Source: JBFFXF01 sp041569895 (GTDB lineage Bacteria > Planctomycetota > UBA8108 > JACQVS01). From it: DNA of 45,365 nucleotides. Where the stretch lies: positions 1-45,365 of the forward strand of contig JBFFXF010000019.1 in assembly GCA_041569895.1 (NCBI GenBank), in the 5' to 3' direction. Under the pieces are notes generated by a model. It saw nothing but the letters and a program-made list of their open reading frames with translations. It searched no databases and was not told the origin of the DNA. Numbering within the stretch: position 1 is the first letter of the stretch; each line of letters begins with the position of its first letter. Positions 7,428-15,522 of the stretch are shown in pieces. Both the position numbers and the translations under genes were made by a program.

Positions 7428-9745
7428 GTCATCCGCAGTCCGATGTCGATCGGATCGGCCGATGGCGTGATGAGTAGCCTCGACTCGTCGCCGGAGCGCC
7501 GCGGGACCGCGCCCGGCGGTCGGGTCACCTCGACGCGCACGCGATCGCCGCTCGCGATGCGCATCCAGACCGGCGCGCGGACGCCCACCAGCCGCACCGT
7601 CCGCAGGAGCCCCGCGTGACCCTCGAGCGGCTCGACGCGATCCTCGATGTCGATGGCGCCGGCCGAGTAGAGAAGGGTCGGCACGCCTCGCGAGTCGAGC
7701 CGGTAGCCGCGCATGCGGAAGCCGGCGTCGTGACCGCTCTCCGGCCAGGCCGCGTCGGCCGACTCGAGCGCGGCGAGCAGCGGGCCGGGCGGAAAGGCGA
7801 CGAGGTCCTCGCCGAGCGGCGCGGCGAGCGGCGTGAAGCGGTTGTCCCAGGTGCTCTCGGCGTCGAGGAACTTCCCCTTCCACGCGATCGCCATGCGCAC
7901 CTGACGCGCGTCGAACGCGACGTGCACACCGCCCGGGAAGCCGATGGCGATGGCGTGCATGCCGGCGTGCTTCATGAACGTGCGGAAGACGATCGGGCGC
8001 TCGCGCGGCGCGAGCTCGAAGGTGCCCCTCGCCTCGAGGCCCGCCGGCGGACGCGTCTGGTCCGACTCGAGCAGGTAGACCCAGATGCTGTCGATCTGCC
8101 TGACGGTGTCGCCGCCGACGATCCGGCGGTTGACCGCCTCGCCCTCCGGCCAGTAAGTCGGCATGCGCGTGCCCGGCACGAAGCGCGCCGGGTCGATGAG
8201 GTACTCGTGAAACCACTCCGGACGAAGGCGCGCGGGCGAGGTGGCGAGGTCGATGGCGCGGCTGCCGAGCCCCGGGCGCCCGTGGAAGTCGTGGCAGACG
8301 ACGCATCCGAGACCGTCGATCCCGACCAGCTCACGCCCCCACATGTTCCGACCGACGCGCTCGGGCGGTGAGGGCCGCACGGGCGGATCGACGATGGCGA
8401 AGAGCTCCGCGAACGCCGAGGCGTGCGCCTCGCCGTAACTCGGCATGCGCGTCGCGAGGTAGGGACGCACGGCGCCGCGACCGGCGACGATGGCGTTCAG
8501 CGCATCGCGTCGGAGCTTGGCGCCCGTGCCGGTGAGCCGCGGCGGGAAGCGCCCCTCATCGCCGAGGTCGATGTCGTCCTCGAACGGCTCGAAGTACGCA
8601 CTGCGGCCGTCGTCGGGCCCGCCGCGTCCGTTGCGCTCGTGACACGAGAGGCAGCCGAGGGCCATCAGCGAGCGCTCGAGGATCTCGGGCGGCTCGAGCG
8701 GCTCGGCGCCGATCGAGTCCTCGAGCGCGACACGCATCAGAACGCGCTGCCGTCGATCGAGCCCGTACCACGGCACCGCGGGAGCCGCCTCCTCGCCGAG
8801 GCATCCCTCGACGAGCGTGCCGAGCACGTCGATCAGCGTGTCGAACGGGACGACGTCGAGCCGCGACGCGATCGGCTCCTCGTCACGCGTGGCGCGGTGG
8901 CACGCGGCGCAGCCGAGCTCGGCGAAGTGACGCGCACCCTCGCCGGCGAGCGCCCGGTCGACCTTCAGCGGCGGCGGATCGCGCCGCGAGCCCTCGCGCA
9001 GGTAGAAGGCGACGTCCCGCGCCTCGTCCGGCTCGAGGGCGATGTGCGGCATTCGGCCCGACGGACGCACCGAGAGCGGGTCGCGCAGAAACGCGACGAG
9101 TCCGGCGAACGTGTACTTGCTCTCGAGGTCGACGAGCGGCGCCGACGGCGTGACGATCCGCGCGCGTTCGACGCCCGGCTGGAGCGTCGAGGGGGTGTAG
9201 CTGCGGCCCGGCGCGTGACACGCCACACACCCGACACGGTGGAAGAGCCGCTCGCCGCGCTCGGCGGAGGGCTCGCCCTCGACCGCCGGCAACGGGGCCT
9301 CGAGCGAGGCGAGGAAGTGCATCAGCGAGCGGATCACCGGACGTCGCCGGTCCGGGTCGACGCCGGCGAGGAGGTCCGGCATGATCGTCCCGGGGTCGGT
9401 CGCCCTCGGATCGGTGAGGTAGTCGAGCACCCAGCTCGCCTGCAGGCGCGACCCGGCGCCGTCGAGCACCGGCCCGCTGCGCTGGAGCACGCGACCGGTG
9501 AGGTCGCCGGGCACGCCGTGGCAGTTGACGCAGAGGAGCTCGCCGAGGAGCAGCTCCCCGGCGGCGAGGGCACCCTTCCCGGGCGTGGCGAAGAAGCGCT
9601 CGACCGGGGGCACGATCGGGCGATCCTGGCCGCGCAGCGCCAGCGGCGCGATCAACGCGAGCGCCGCCGCCGCGAGGGAGGCTCGCACGTGCGGACGCCC
9701 GCGCGTCGCCGGGTGTGTCGCCGGGCGTGTCGATATACGGATCAT
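7421..9745 (-). CDS. exported five-heme cytochrome c protein
   Basis: This 774-residue protein has an N-terminal export signal (RASLAAAALALIAPLALRG) and five c-type heme motifs: CVNCH near residue 72, CVACH near 172, CAACH near 278, CLSCH near 364 and CVVCH near 480. Each is followed by the usual spacer to a methionine-type ligand region (for example DPGTIMPDLL and VPGTRMPTYW). The C-terminal 270 residues lack heme motifs and are beta-rich (FPGGVHVAFDARQVRMAIAW). Multi-domain cytochromes of this layout are known in the PVC group and probably carry electrons from periplasmic oxidations. The ATG overlaps the preceding stop as ATGA (9742-9745). The gene at 41685 has the same number of heme sites, but with an N-terminal PA14 domain. 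Confidence 0.85.
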   Translation of the reverse strand: MIRISTRPATHPATRGRPHVRASLAAAALALIAPLALRGQDRPIVPPVERFFATPGKGALAAGELLLGELLCVNCHGVPGDLTGRVLQRSGPVLDGAGSRLQASWVLDYLTDPRATDPGTIMPDLLAGVDPDRRRPVIRSLMHFLASLEAPLPAVEGEPSAERGERLFHRVGCVACHAPGRSYTPSTLQPGVERARIVTPSAPLVDLESKYTFAGLVAFLRDPLSVRPSGRMPHIALEPDEARDVAFYLREGSRRDPPPLKVDRALAGEGARHFAELGCAACHRATRDEEPIASRLDVVPFDTLIDVLGTLVEGCLGEEAAPAVPWYGLDRRQRVLMRVALEDSIGAEPLEPPEILERSLMALGCLSCHERNGRGGPDDGRSAYFEPFEDDIDLGDEGRFPPRLTGTGAKLRRDALNAIVAGRGAVRPYLATRMPSYGEAHASAFAELFAIVDPPVRPSPPERVGRNMWGRELVGIDGLGCVVCHDFHGRPGLGSRAIDLATSPARLRPEWFHEYLIDPARFVPGTRMPTYWPEGEAVNRRIVGGDTVRQIDSIWVYLLESDQTRPPAGLEARGTFELAPRERPIVFRTFMKHAGMHAIAIGFPGGVHVAFDARQVRMAIAWKGKFLDAESTWDNRFTPLAAPLGEDLVAFPPGPLLAALESADAAWPESGHDAGFRMRGYRLDSRGVPTLLYSAGAIDIEDRVEPLEGHAGLLRTVRLVGVRAPVWMRIASGDRVRVEVTRPPGAVPRRSGDESRLLITPSADPIDIGLRMTW

Positions 9746-10698
9746 GCGTCTTTCGGCTTCGGCAGGCGCGACTCGAGGTACCGCCGCGCGCGGTTGACCT
9801 CGGCGGTGACCGCCGCGGTGGTCTCGAGGATCGGTATGCCCCGCGGCACGGGATGCATGAAGATCTCGGTCCACCCGCGGTAGTCGATGTCGCCGAGCGC
9901 GGCGAGGATCGGGGCGAAGTCGAGCGAGCCGCGTCCCGGGAGCTGCTCGAGCTCCTCCGCCTTCGGCAGCTTCTTCGTGCACCCCTTGCCGTGCTGCCAG
10001 GCGTAGAAGTGGACGAGCTTCTTGTCGAGGTGGCGCACCAGCCCCGCCAGCAGCGCCGCGTTCTGCGGCAAGTGGTACGGCGCGAGCGCCAGGCCGAGGT
10101 GCTCGAGTTTCGCGAGGTCGGCGAAGTGACGGACGGCGTCCGGCGAGCTCAGCAGCGTGCCGGAGTGGTTCTCGATGGCGATGGTCACGCCGCGCTTCCC
10201 GGCGGCCTCGGCGTGCGGCTTCATCTTCTCGACGAACTGCGCCACGGCGCGGCGCAGGTCGTCGCCGGAGAGCCCCTTCGGCCCGCCGCTGCCGGTGACG
10301 ATCATCGTCGCGCCGAGCTTCTTCGCGACGTCGAGCTCGCCCGCGAGCTTGAACGGACCGAGGTCGTAGCGCGTCAGGATGCCGAGCCCGACGCCGTGGC
10401 GCTCGAGGAGCGCGGCGAAGCGCTCGTGCCCCATCGCCTCGACCTGCTCGCGCTGGTTGCCGTGGCGCAGCGGCCAGACATCGATGTGCGTCGCGCCCGT
10501 CTTCTCGACCTGCGGCAGGATCTTCTCGAGCTCCGTCTTGCCGTAGAGGCACGACGCGAGGATGTAGCGCAGCTCCGGCGCGGGACGCCTGGCCGCCAGG
10601 AACGCCGCGCCTCCGATCGCCGCGGCCGAGCCGGCGACCGCGGCGCGGATGAAGGCGCGCCGGGAAAGCACGGGGGTCTCGTGGAGGTTCCCGTTCAT
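9742..10698 (-). CDS. Tat-exported TIM-barrel sugar phosphate isomerase/epimerase-like protein
   Basis: This 318-residue protein carries a twin-arginine signal (SRRAFIRAAVAGSAAAIGGA, about residues 12-31). An AP-endonuclease-2-type TIM barrel follows, as in xylose isomerase-like and IolE/IolH-like enzymes. Landmarks are THIDVWPLRHG, GATMIVTGSGGPKG, GVTIAIENHSG (metal-binding glutamate region), LALAPYHLPQN, KLVHFYAWQHG and YRGWTEIFMHP. Members isomerise or epimerise sugars and inositols, so a role on an inositol- or sugar-derived compound fits its place in an operon with myo-inositol oxygenase, but the reaction is unknown. Periplasmic export of this fold is common in Planctomycetes. Both ends are coupled by 4-base ATGA overlaps (10695-10698 and 9742-9745). 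Confidence 0.8.
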   Translation of the reverse strand: MNGNLHETPVLSRRAFIRAAVAGSAAAIGGAAFLAARRPAPELRYILASCLYGKTELEKILPQVEKTGATHIDVWPLRHGNQREQVEAMGHERFAALLERHGVGLGILTRYDLGPFKLAGELDVAKKLGATMIVTGSGGPKGLSGDDLRRAVAQFVEKMKPHAEAAGKRGVTIAIENHSGTLLSSPDAVRHFADLAKLEHLGLALAPYHLPQNAALLAGLVRHLDKKLVHFYAWQHGKGCTKKLPKAEELEQLPGRGSLDFAPILAALGDIDYRGWTEIFMHPVPRGIPILETTAAVTAEVNRARRYLESRLPKPKDA

Positions 10699-12086
10699 GC
10701 CTCGAACACCTCGCCCGGTTTCGGCACGTCGACTCGGGGGAAGCCGCGCTGGCCGAGCCGCTCCGCGAGCTCCATCGCCGGCTCCTCCTCGCCGTGGACC
10801 AGAAACGACGCCCGCGGCGGCTTCTCGAGGTGACCGAGGTACTCGATCAGCTCGTCGCGGTCGGCATGCGCGCTGAGGCCCGAGATCGACTCGACGTCCG
10901 CGCGCAGCTTGTACGTCTCGCCGTAGAGCTTGATCTCGGGCACGCCATCGGCGATGCGCCGACCGAGGGTGTGCTCCGCCATGAAGCCGACGATCAGGAT
11001 GGTGCTGCGCCGGTCGGGCGCGACGCGCTTCAGGTGGTGGAGCACGCGGCCGGCCTCGCACATGCCGGAGGCCGCGATGATGACGCACGGCACGCGGAGC
11101 TCGTTGAGCGCCTTCGACGCCGCGACGTCACGCACGTACGTCAGGCGGCTGAAGCCGAGCGGGTCCTCCGCGCCCTTGAGGAACTCCATGGCGTCGCGAT
11201 CGTAGCACTCCGGGTGCGCCCGGAAGACCTCGGTGACGTTCGCCGCCAGCGGGCTGTCGACGAAGATCGGCACCTCGGGGAGCGTGCCGTCCTTGAAGAG
11301 CTCGTGCAGGTGGTAGACGAGTCGTTGCGTGCGGCCGACGCTGAACGCGGGTATCAGCACCTTGCCGCCGCGGTCGAACGTCCTTCGGACGACCTCGGCC
11401 AGTCGCGCCGCGACGTCCTCCCGGGCGTCGTGCAGGCGGTTGCCGTAGGTCGACTCGCTGATCAGCAGGTCGGCGCGACGCGGCGGCACCGGATCGCGCA
11501 GGATCGGACGCCCGACGCGGCCGACGTCGCCGGTGAAGAGCAGCGCGTGCTCGCGGCCGTTCTCCTCGATGCGCAGGTGGCAGGAGGCCGAGCCGAGGAT
11601 GTGCCCGGCATCCTCGAATCGGACCGACACGCCCGGCGCGACGGTGACGTCGTGGTCGTAGGGGATGCCGTCGAAGTGCTCGATCGCGCGCTCCGCGTCC
11701 TCCATCGAGTAGAGCGGCTCGAACGGCGTCTGCTTGCGCTTGCGCCGCTTCTTGTTGACGTACAGGACGTCCTTCTGCTGGATGTGCGCCGAATCGCGCA
11801 GCATCCACTTGCAGAGGTCATGCGTGGCGCGCGTCGCGACGATGCGGCCGCGAAAGCCCCTCGCCATGAGGCTCGGCAGGTTGCCGCTGTGGTCGATGTG
11901 GGCGTGCGAGAGCACCACGTTGTGGATCTTCGATGGGTCGAACGGAAAGCGCCGGTTGCGCTCGAACGCCTCCTTGCGCTTGCCCTGGAAGAGGCCGCAA
12001 TCGAGCAACACGGTCTCGCCGTTGACCTCGAGGATGTGGCACGAGCCGGTCACCGTGCGAGCGGCGCCGTGGAACCGCAATCTCAT
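10695..12086 (-). CDS. metallo-beta-lactamase fold beta-CASP RNA hydrolase
   Basis: This 463-residue protein carries the family's hallmarks: HAHIDHSG (residues 61-68), GHILGSASCHL, FTGDVGR, a beta-CASP insertion with FSVGRTQRLVYHLHELF, then the A-C motifs near ASGMCEAGRVLHHLK and SGLSAHADRDELIEYL. The length and order match the YsH1/RNase J-related hydrolases widespread in bacteria. The reaction is zinc-dependent hydrolysis of RNA (exo- or endonucleolytic). A cytoplasmic location is expected because there is no signal peptide. A lysine-rich insert (KKRRKRKQT) near residue 110 may help bind RNA. It begins 7 bases after the stop of myo-inositol oxygenase and overlaps the next gene by ATGA. This is an odd functional companion for metabolic genes. 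Confidence 0.88.
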   Translation of the reverse strand: MRLRFHGAARTVTGSCHILEVNGETVLLDCGLFQGKRKEAFERNRRFPFDPSKIHNVVLSHAHIDHSGNLPSLMARGFRGRIVATRATHDLCKWMLRDSAHIQQKDVLYVNKKRRKRKQTPFEPLYSMEDAERAIEHFDGIPYDHDVTVAPGVSVRFEDAGHILGSASCHLRIEENGREHALLFTGDVGRVGRPILRDPVPPRRADLLISESTYGNRLHDAREDVAARLAEVVRRTFDRGGKVLIPAFSVGRTQRLVYHLHELFKDGTLPEVPIFVDSPLAANVTEVFRAHPECYDRDAMEFLKGAEDPLGFSRLTYVRDVAASKALNELRVPCVIIAASGMCEAGRVLHHLKRVAPDRRSTILIVGFMAEHTLGRRIADGVPEIKLYGETYKLRADVESISGLSAHADRDELIEYLGHLEKPPRASFLVHGEEEPAMELAERLGQRGFPRVDVPKPGEVFEA

Positions 12087-12093
12087 CGCGCCG

Positions 12094-13008
12094 TCACCAC
12101 CGCAGGGTCGCGGGCAGGTACCTGTCGATCAGCTCGCTGTAGTAGGGCCGCAGCTTCTCGATATCCGGACGCTCGGGGCTCTTCGAGTAGAGGTCGTAGG
12201 GGTTGAAGGCGCGCACCCACGCGAACATCTCGCGGTCGTGATCGTTCATCAGGTGGCCGTACTCGCCCTCGCGGTGCGCCGGATAGAACGAGTGGTAGCG
12301 GATCATGTAGAGGGCCGGCTCGGGGAGGTAATCCTTGACGACGTGGTAGAGGTACTCGTCGTGTCCCCACGAGAGGTGCACGGCGTCGAGCCCGCAGCCC
12401 TCCTCGTAGATGCCGAGCGGCGTCCGGTACTCCGGGACGTTCGAGTCAGCGTTGTCCGCGAAGAACTCCGGATAGACGATCTTCGGCGAGAACGCGCAAC
12501 CGACCGGAAACGTGTCACCGACGACCGCCCACTGCGGCTCGCCGAAGAGGCAGAGGATCTTGCCGAGGTCGTGGATCAGGCCGGTGAGCACGAACCAGTC
12601 GGGGTGCCCGTCGGCGCGGATCGCCTCGGCGGTCTGCAGCAGGTGCTCGAGCTGCGAGAGGTCGATGTCGGGGTCGGAGTCGTCGACCAGCGTGTCGAGG
12701 AAGTCGATCGCCTCCCAGACGCTCATCTGCCGGCGCTCGAGCCCGAGGAACTCCCGCTTCTTCTCGAGCACGAAGTCGAGCGTCTGGTGGCGGTGGTTCA
12801 GCCGGTAGAACTCGCGCACGGTGTCGCGGCCGGGGTTGTCGTAGTCCCGATAGGTGTCGCGTTTCTTCGCGGTGGCGAGCTTCTTCCCCGCCCCCTCCTG
12901 CGGGTAGCGCTCGAGGAGGAAGTCCTCCCACTCGTCGAGACTCCCGAGCGGGGCGTCGGGATCGATTCCGTCCGTCCCGCGATCTCTCTCCGGCGTCGAT
13001 CGTGCCAT
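12094..13008 (-). CDS. miox: myo-inositol oxygenase
   Basis: This 304-residue protein is highly similar along its length to eukaryotic MIOX, which cleaves myo-inositol with O2 to D-glucuronate using a mixed-valent di-iron site. Conserved blocks are REFYRLNHRHQT, MSVWEAIDFLDTLVDDSDPD, LEHLLQTAEAIRADGHPDWF, LTGLIHDLGKI (HD iron ligands), FGEPQWAVVGDTFPVG, YEEGCGLDAVHLSWGHDEY, MIRYHSFYPAHREGEY and NPYDLYSK (final Asp ligand). The six iron ligands known from the mouse enzyme all appear to be present. The ATG at 13008 has AGGTG about 6 bases upstream. Longer upstream frames run through the hexamer array and are rejected. It is the first gene of a six-gene operon. MIOX occurs sporadically in bacteria, so lateral origin is possible. 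Confidence 0.95.
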   Translation of the reverse strand: MARSTPERDRGTDGIDPDAPLGSLDEWEDFLLERYPQEGAGKKLATAKKRDTYRDYDNPGRDTVREFYRLNHRHQTLDFVLEKKREFLGLERRQMSVWEAIDFLDTLVDDSDPDIDLSQLEHLLQTAEAIRADGHPDWFVLTGLIHDLGKILCLFGEPQWAVVGDTFPVGCAFSPKIVYPEFFADNADSNVPEYRTPLGIYEEGCGLDAVHLSWGHDEYLYHVVKDYLPEPALYMIRYHSFYPAHREGEYGHLMNDHDREMFAWVRAFNPYDLYSKSPERPDIEKLRPYYSELIDRYLPATLRW

Positions 13009-13055
13009 GGCTGCACCTGCTCGTCTTCTGGAACGTCTCCGGGAAACGATGAGCC

Positions 13056-13061
13056 ATTCTA
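13056..13061 (-). promoter_or_regulatory. candidate -10 box for the MIOX operon
   Basis: On the minus strand TAGAAT lies about 48 bases before the MIOX ATG. No good -35 box is seen at 16-18 bases. The word matches the -10 of the toxin-antitoxin promoter at 41530, and the position is sensible for the operon leader. Confidence 0.25.
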
Positions 13062-13104
13062 CGGCACGGAACCGCCTCCTGCCCAGCCCGGTCCGGGTGC
13101 GGTA

Positions 13105-13344
13105 CCGTTCCCGTTCCCGTTCCCGTGCCCGTGCCCGTGACCGTTCCCGTGCCCGTGCCCGTTCCCGTTCCCGAACGGCTCGGGATGGAGGAACGCGGAG
13201 GACGTGACCGTGGACCGTGACCGTGACCGTGGACCGTGACCGTGGACCGTGACCGTGGACCGTGACCGTGACCGTGACCGTGACCGTGGACTGTGAGTCG
13301 GTATCGGAGTCGGTATCGGAATCGGTATCGGTCATCGGAATCGG
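13105..13344. repeat. compound CGNNNN hexamer array between divergent operons
   Basis: Three blocks lie in series. At 13105-13173 there are 12 units, with CG falling exactly every 6 bases (CCCGTT, CCCGTG and ACCGTT mixed). At 13202-13293, GACCGT units alternate with 7-base GGACCGT units. At 13297-13344 there are TCGGTA/TCGGAG/TCGGAA units. The three blocks have different consensus words but the same CG anchoring. The array fills most of the 450-base gap between MIOX and the DUF1611 gene. Reading frames through it give dipeptide repeats and do not look like protein. Confidence 0.9.
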
Positions 13345-13362
13345 TCCCCCCGACCGCCTCCC

Positions 13363-13392
13363 TTGTCCCCGCCACACCCTTCCGGTACGCTG
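13363..13392 (+). promoter_or_regulatory. candidate promoter for the DUF1611-epimerase pair
   Basis: TTGTCC at 13363-13368 and TACGCT at 13387-13392 are 18 bases apart, which would give a leader of about 60 bases before the ATG at 13460. The match is moderate. Confidence 0.3.
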
Positions 13393-13459
13393 GTCGCGGC
13401 CAGGAGGCAGTGTTCTTGAATTCTGTCCGGCGCCCGAGCCGGGAGCGTTGCGCGACCCC

Positions 13460-14488
13460 ATGCCCAGGATCGTCATACTCACAGAGGGTCGCTCCAATCC
13501 GAGCGACGCGAAGACGGCGTGCGGCATGATCCGCTACCGCCGCGATGACGTCGTCGGGTTGATCGACACGACGCGCGCCGGCCACACTGCGCAGGAGCTC
13601 TTCGGCACCGGCGGCGACATCCCGGTGGTGGCGCGGCTGACCGACGTCGACGCGGACACGCTGCTGATCGGCATCGCGCCCGTCGGCGGCAGCCTTCCCG
13701 AGGCGTGGCGCCCCGTGCTCCGGGAGGCGATCGAGAAGGGCATGAAGATCGTCAGCGGGCTCCACTTCTACGTCAGCGAGGATCCGGAGCTCGGCGCGCT
13801 CGCCCGCGAGAACGGCGCGACGATCTTCGACGTGCGGCGCCCGCCCGCCGACCTCACGGTGTCGCGCAACGTCGCGAAGGACCTGGCGTGCTTCCGCGTC
13901 CACACGGTGGGCGTCGACTGCAACGTCGGCAAGATGCTCGTGTCGATCGAAATCGCCGAGGGACTGAAGCGCGCCGGCGAGCGCGCCACGTTCGTGCCCA
14001 CCGGCCAGACGGGGATGATGATCGCCGGCTGGGGGATCGCGGTCGACCGCGTCATCAGCGACTTCCTGCCGGGCGCCATCGAGCGTCTGATCCTCGAGCA
14101 CGCCGACTCGGATTACCTGATCGTCGAGGGGCAGGGATCGTTGATCCACCCGCTCTACTCCGGCGTCACGCTCGGTCTGCTGCACGGCTGCGCGCCGCAG
14201 GCGATGGTGATGTGCTACGAGGCCGGTCGGACGACGCTGCGGCACGTCAATGTGAAGCTGCCCCCGCTCGAGCGCATGATCGAGATCTACGAGGAGATGG
14301 CGAGCCTGGTCGCGCCGTCGCGCGTCATCGCGCTCTGCTCCAACACCAGCGCGCTGAGCGCCGACGCCGCCGAGCGCGAGCTGCGCGGCGTCGAGGACAG
14401 GCTCGGCCTCCCGGTGGTCGATCCGGTGCGCCAGGGCCCCGCGAGGCTCGTCGACGTGGTGCGCGAGGCCGGGGCGCGCGCCCGATGA
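13460..14488 (+). CDS. DUF1611 protein, DgcN-like
   Basis: This 342-residue DUF1611 protein has an N-terminal Rossmann-like half (MPRIVILTEGRSNP, then DTLLIGIAPVGGSLPEAWR). Its C-terminal nucleotide- or CoA-binding-like half contains VGVDCNVGKMLVSIEI, FVPTGQTGMMIAGWG and YLIVEGQGSLIHPLYSGVTL. In a marine Pseudoalteromonas, a DUF1611 protein (DgcN) was described as a D-glutamate N-acetyltransferase acting with the enolase-type DgcA. The next gene here is an enolase-type epimerase, so the same pairing is plausible by inference. Annotation pipelines also call this family NAD-dependent epimerase/dehydratase. The ATG at 13460 was chosen because the protein family starts there and everything upstream is repeat array. 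The stop overlaps the next ATG (14485-14488). Confidence 0.8.
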   Translation: MPRIVILTEGRSNPSDAKTACGMIRYRRDDVVGLIDTTRAGHTAQELFGTGGDIPVVARLTDVDADTLLIGIAPVGGSLPEAWRPVLREAIEKGMKIVSGLHFYVSEDPELGALARENGATIFDVRRPPADLTVSRNVAKDLACFRVHTVGVDCNVGKMLVSIEIAEGLKRAGERATFVPTGQTGMMIAGWGIAVDRVISDFLPGAIERLILEHADSDYLIVEGQGSLIHPLYSGVTLGLLHGCAPQAMVMCYEAGRTTLRHVNVKLPPLERMIEIYEEMASLVAPSRVIALCSNTSALSADAAERELRGVEDRLGLPVVDPVRQGPARLVDVVREAGARAR

Positions 14489-15522
14489 GGCTTCGCCTCG
14501 AGACGTTCTCGCTCGAGCTCCGGCACACCTTCACCATCTCGCGCGAGTCGCAGGACACGTCGCAGACTGTGCTGCTGGCGCTCGAGCACGACGGCGTCAC
14601 CGGCTGGGGCGAGGCGTCGCCGAGCTCCTTCTACGGACACACGGTGGATTCGGTGCGCGCGGCGATCGAGAGCGTCGCGCCGGTCCTCGAGCGCGCCGAT
14701 CCGCTCCGCTTCGCGCACGTGCTCGACGAGCTGCTCGAGCCGCTCGGCGGCGACCGCGCCGCGCTCTGCGCCATCGACCTGGCGCTCACCGACTGGGCGG
14801 CGAAGAAGCTCGGCGCGCCGATCCATCGACTGCTCGGACTCGACCCCGCCCGCAGCCCGCGAACGTCGTTCACCATCGGCATCAGCTCGATCGAGCACAT
14901 GCAGGAGAAGGCCCGCGAGGCGGCCGGGTTCCCGATCCTCAAGGTGAAGCTCGGCACCGGCGACGACCTCGCGATCATTCGCGCCCTGCGCCAGGTCACC
15001 GACGCGACGTTTCGCGTCGACGCCAACTGCGCGTGGGACGCCGACGAGACCATCGAGAAGTCACGCGAGCTCGAGGCGCTCGGCGTCGAGTTCATCGAGC
15101 AGCCGCTGCTCCCGGACCGTCTCGAGGAGATGGAGCGCGTGCACCGCGAGTCGGCGCTGCCGGTGATCGCCGACGAGAGCTCGATCACGCCGGAGGACGT
15201 CCCCGCGCTCGCCGGACGCTTCCACGGCATCAATATCAAGCTCGTCAAGTGCGGCGGCCTGCTGCCGGCGATCCGCATGGTGCACGTCGCCAGGGCGCTC
15301 GGGCTGCGAGTGATGATCGGCTGCATGATCGAGTCGTCGGTCGGCATCTCGGCGGGTGCGCAGATCGCGCCGCTTCTCGACTACCTCGACCTCGACGGCG
15401 CCATCCTGACGCGGAACGACCCGTTCGAGGGAGTGGAGATCGACGGCGGGCGCCTCGTCTTCCCCACCAGGAACGGCCACGGGGCGGTCAGGCGTTCCGG
15501 CGCGCCGCCATCCGCTGGCTGA
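14485..15522 (+). CDS. dipeptide epimerase-like enolase superfamily enzyme
   Basis: This 345-residue member of the mandelate racemase/muconate lactonizing group of the enolase superfamily is closest in motif to L-Ala-D/L-Glu epimerases. Catalytic landmarks are ILKVKLG (KxK base pair), FRVDANCAWD, EFIEQPL and PVIADES (three metal ligands), INIKLVKCGG (second lysine), and MIESSVGISAGAQ then YLDLDGA. This last DxD is the dipeptide-binding mark of the epimerase subgroup. The likely substrate is a murein-derived dipeptide or an N-acyl glutamate. Pairing with DUF1611 suggests D-glutamate or peptidoglycan amino-acid recycling. It is translationally coupled to the preceding gene. Its 3' end overlaps the convergent DAHP synthase gene by 35 bases. 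Confidence 0.85.
   Translation: MRLRLETFSLELRHTFTISRESQDTSQTVLLALEHDGVTGWGEASPSSFYGHTVDSVRAAIESVAPVLERADPLRFAHVLDELLEPLGGDRAALCAIDLALTDWAAKKLGAPIHRLLGLDPARSPRTSFTIGISSIEHMQEKAREAAGFPILKVKLGTGDDLAIIRALRQVTDATFRVDANCAWDADETIEKSRELEALGVEFIEQPLLPDRLEEMERVHRESALPVIADESSITPEDVPALAGRFHGINIKLVKCGGLLPAIRMVHVARALGLRVMIGCMIESSVGISAGAQIAPLLDYLDLDGAILTRNDPFEGVEIDGGRLVFPTRNGHGAVRRSGAPPSAG

Noticed and set aside
13105..13344. Possible CRISPR array
   Set aside because: Units are 6-7 bases without spacers and there are no cas genes; it is a microsatellite-like array.
12515..14245. Long minus-strand open frame crossing the hexamer array between MIOX and DUF1611
   Set aside because: It is antisense to the DUF1611 gene and out of frame with MIOX; its middle is dipeptide repeats from the array. 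High GC keeps wrong frames open.
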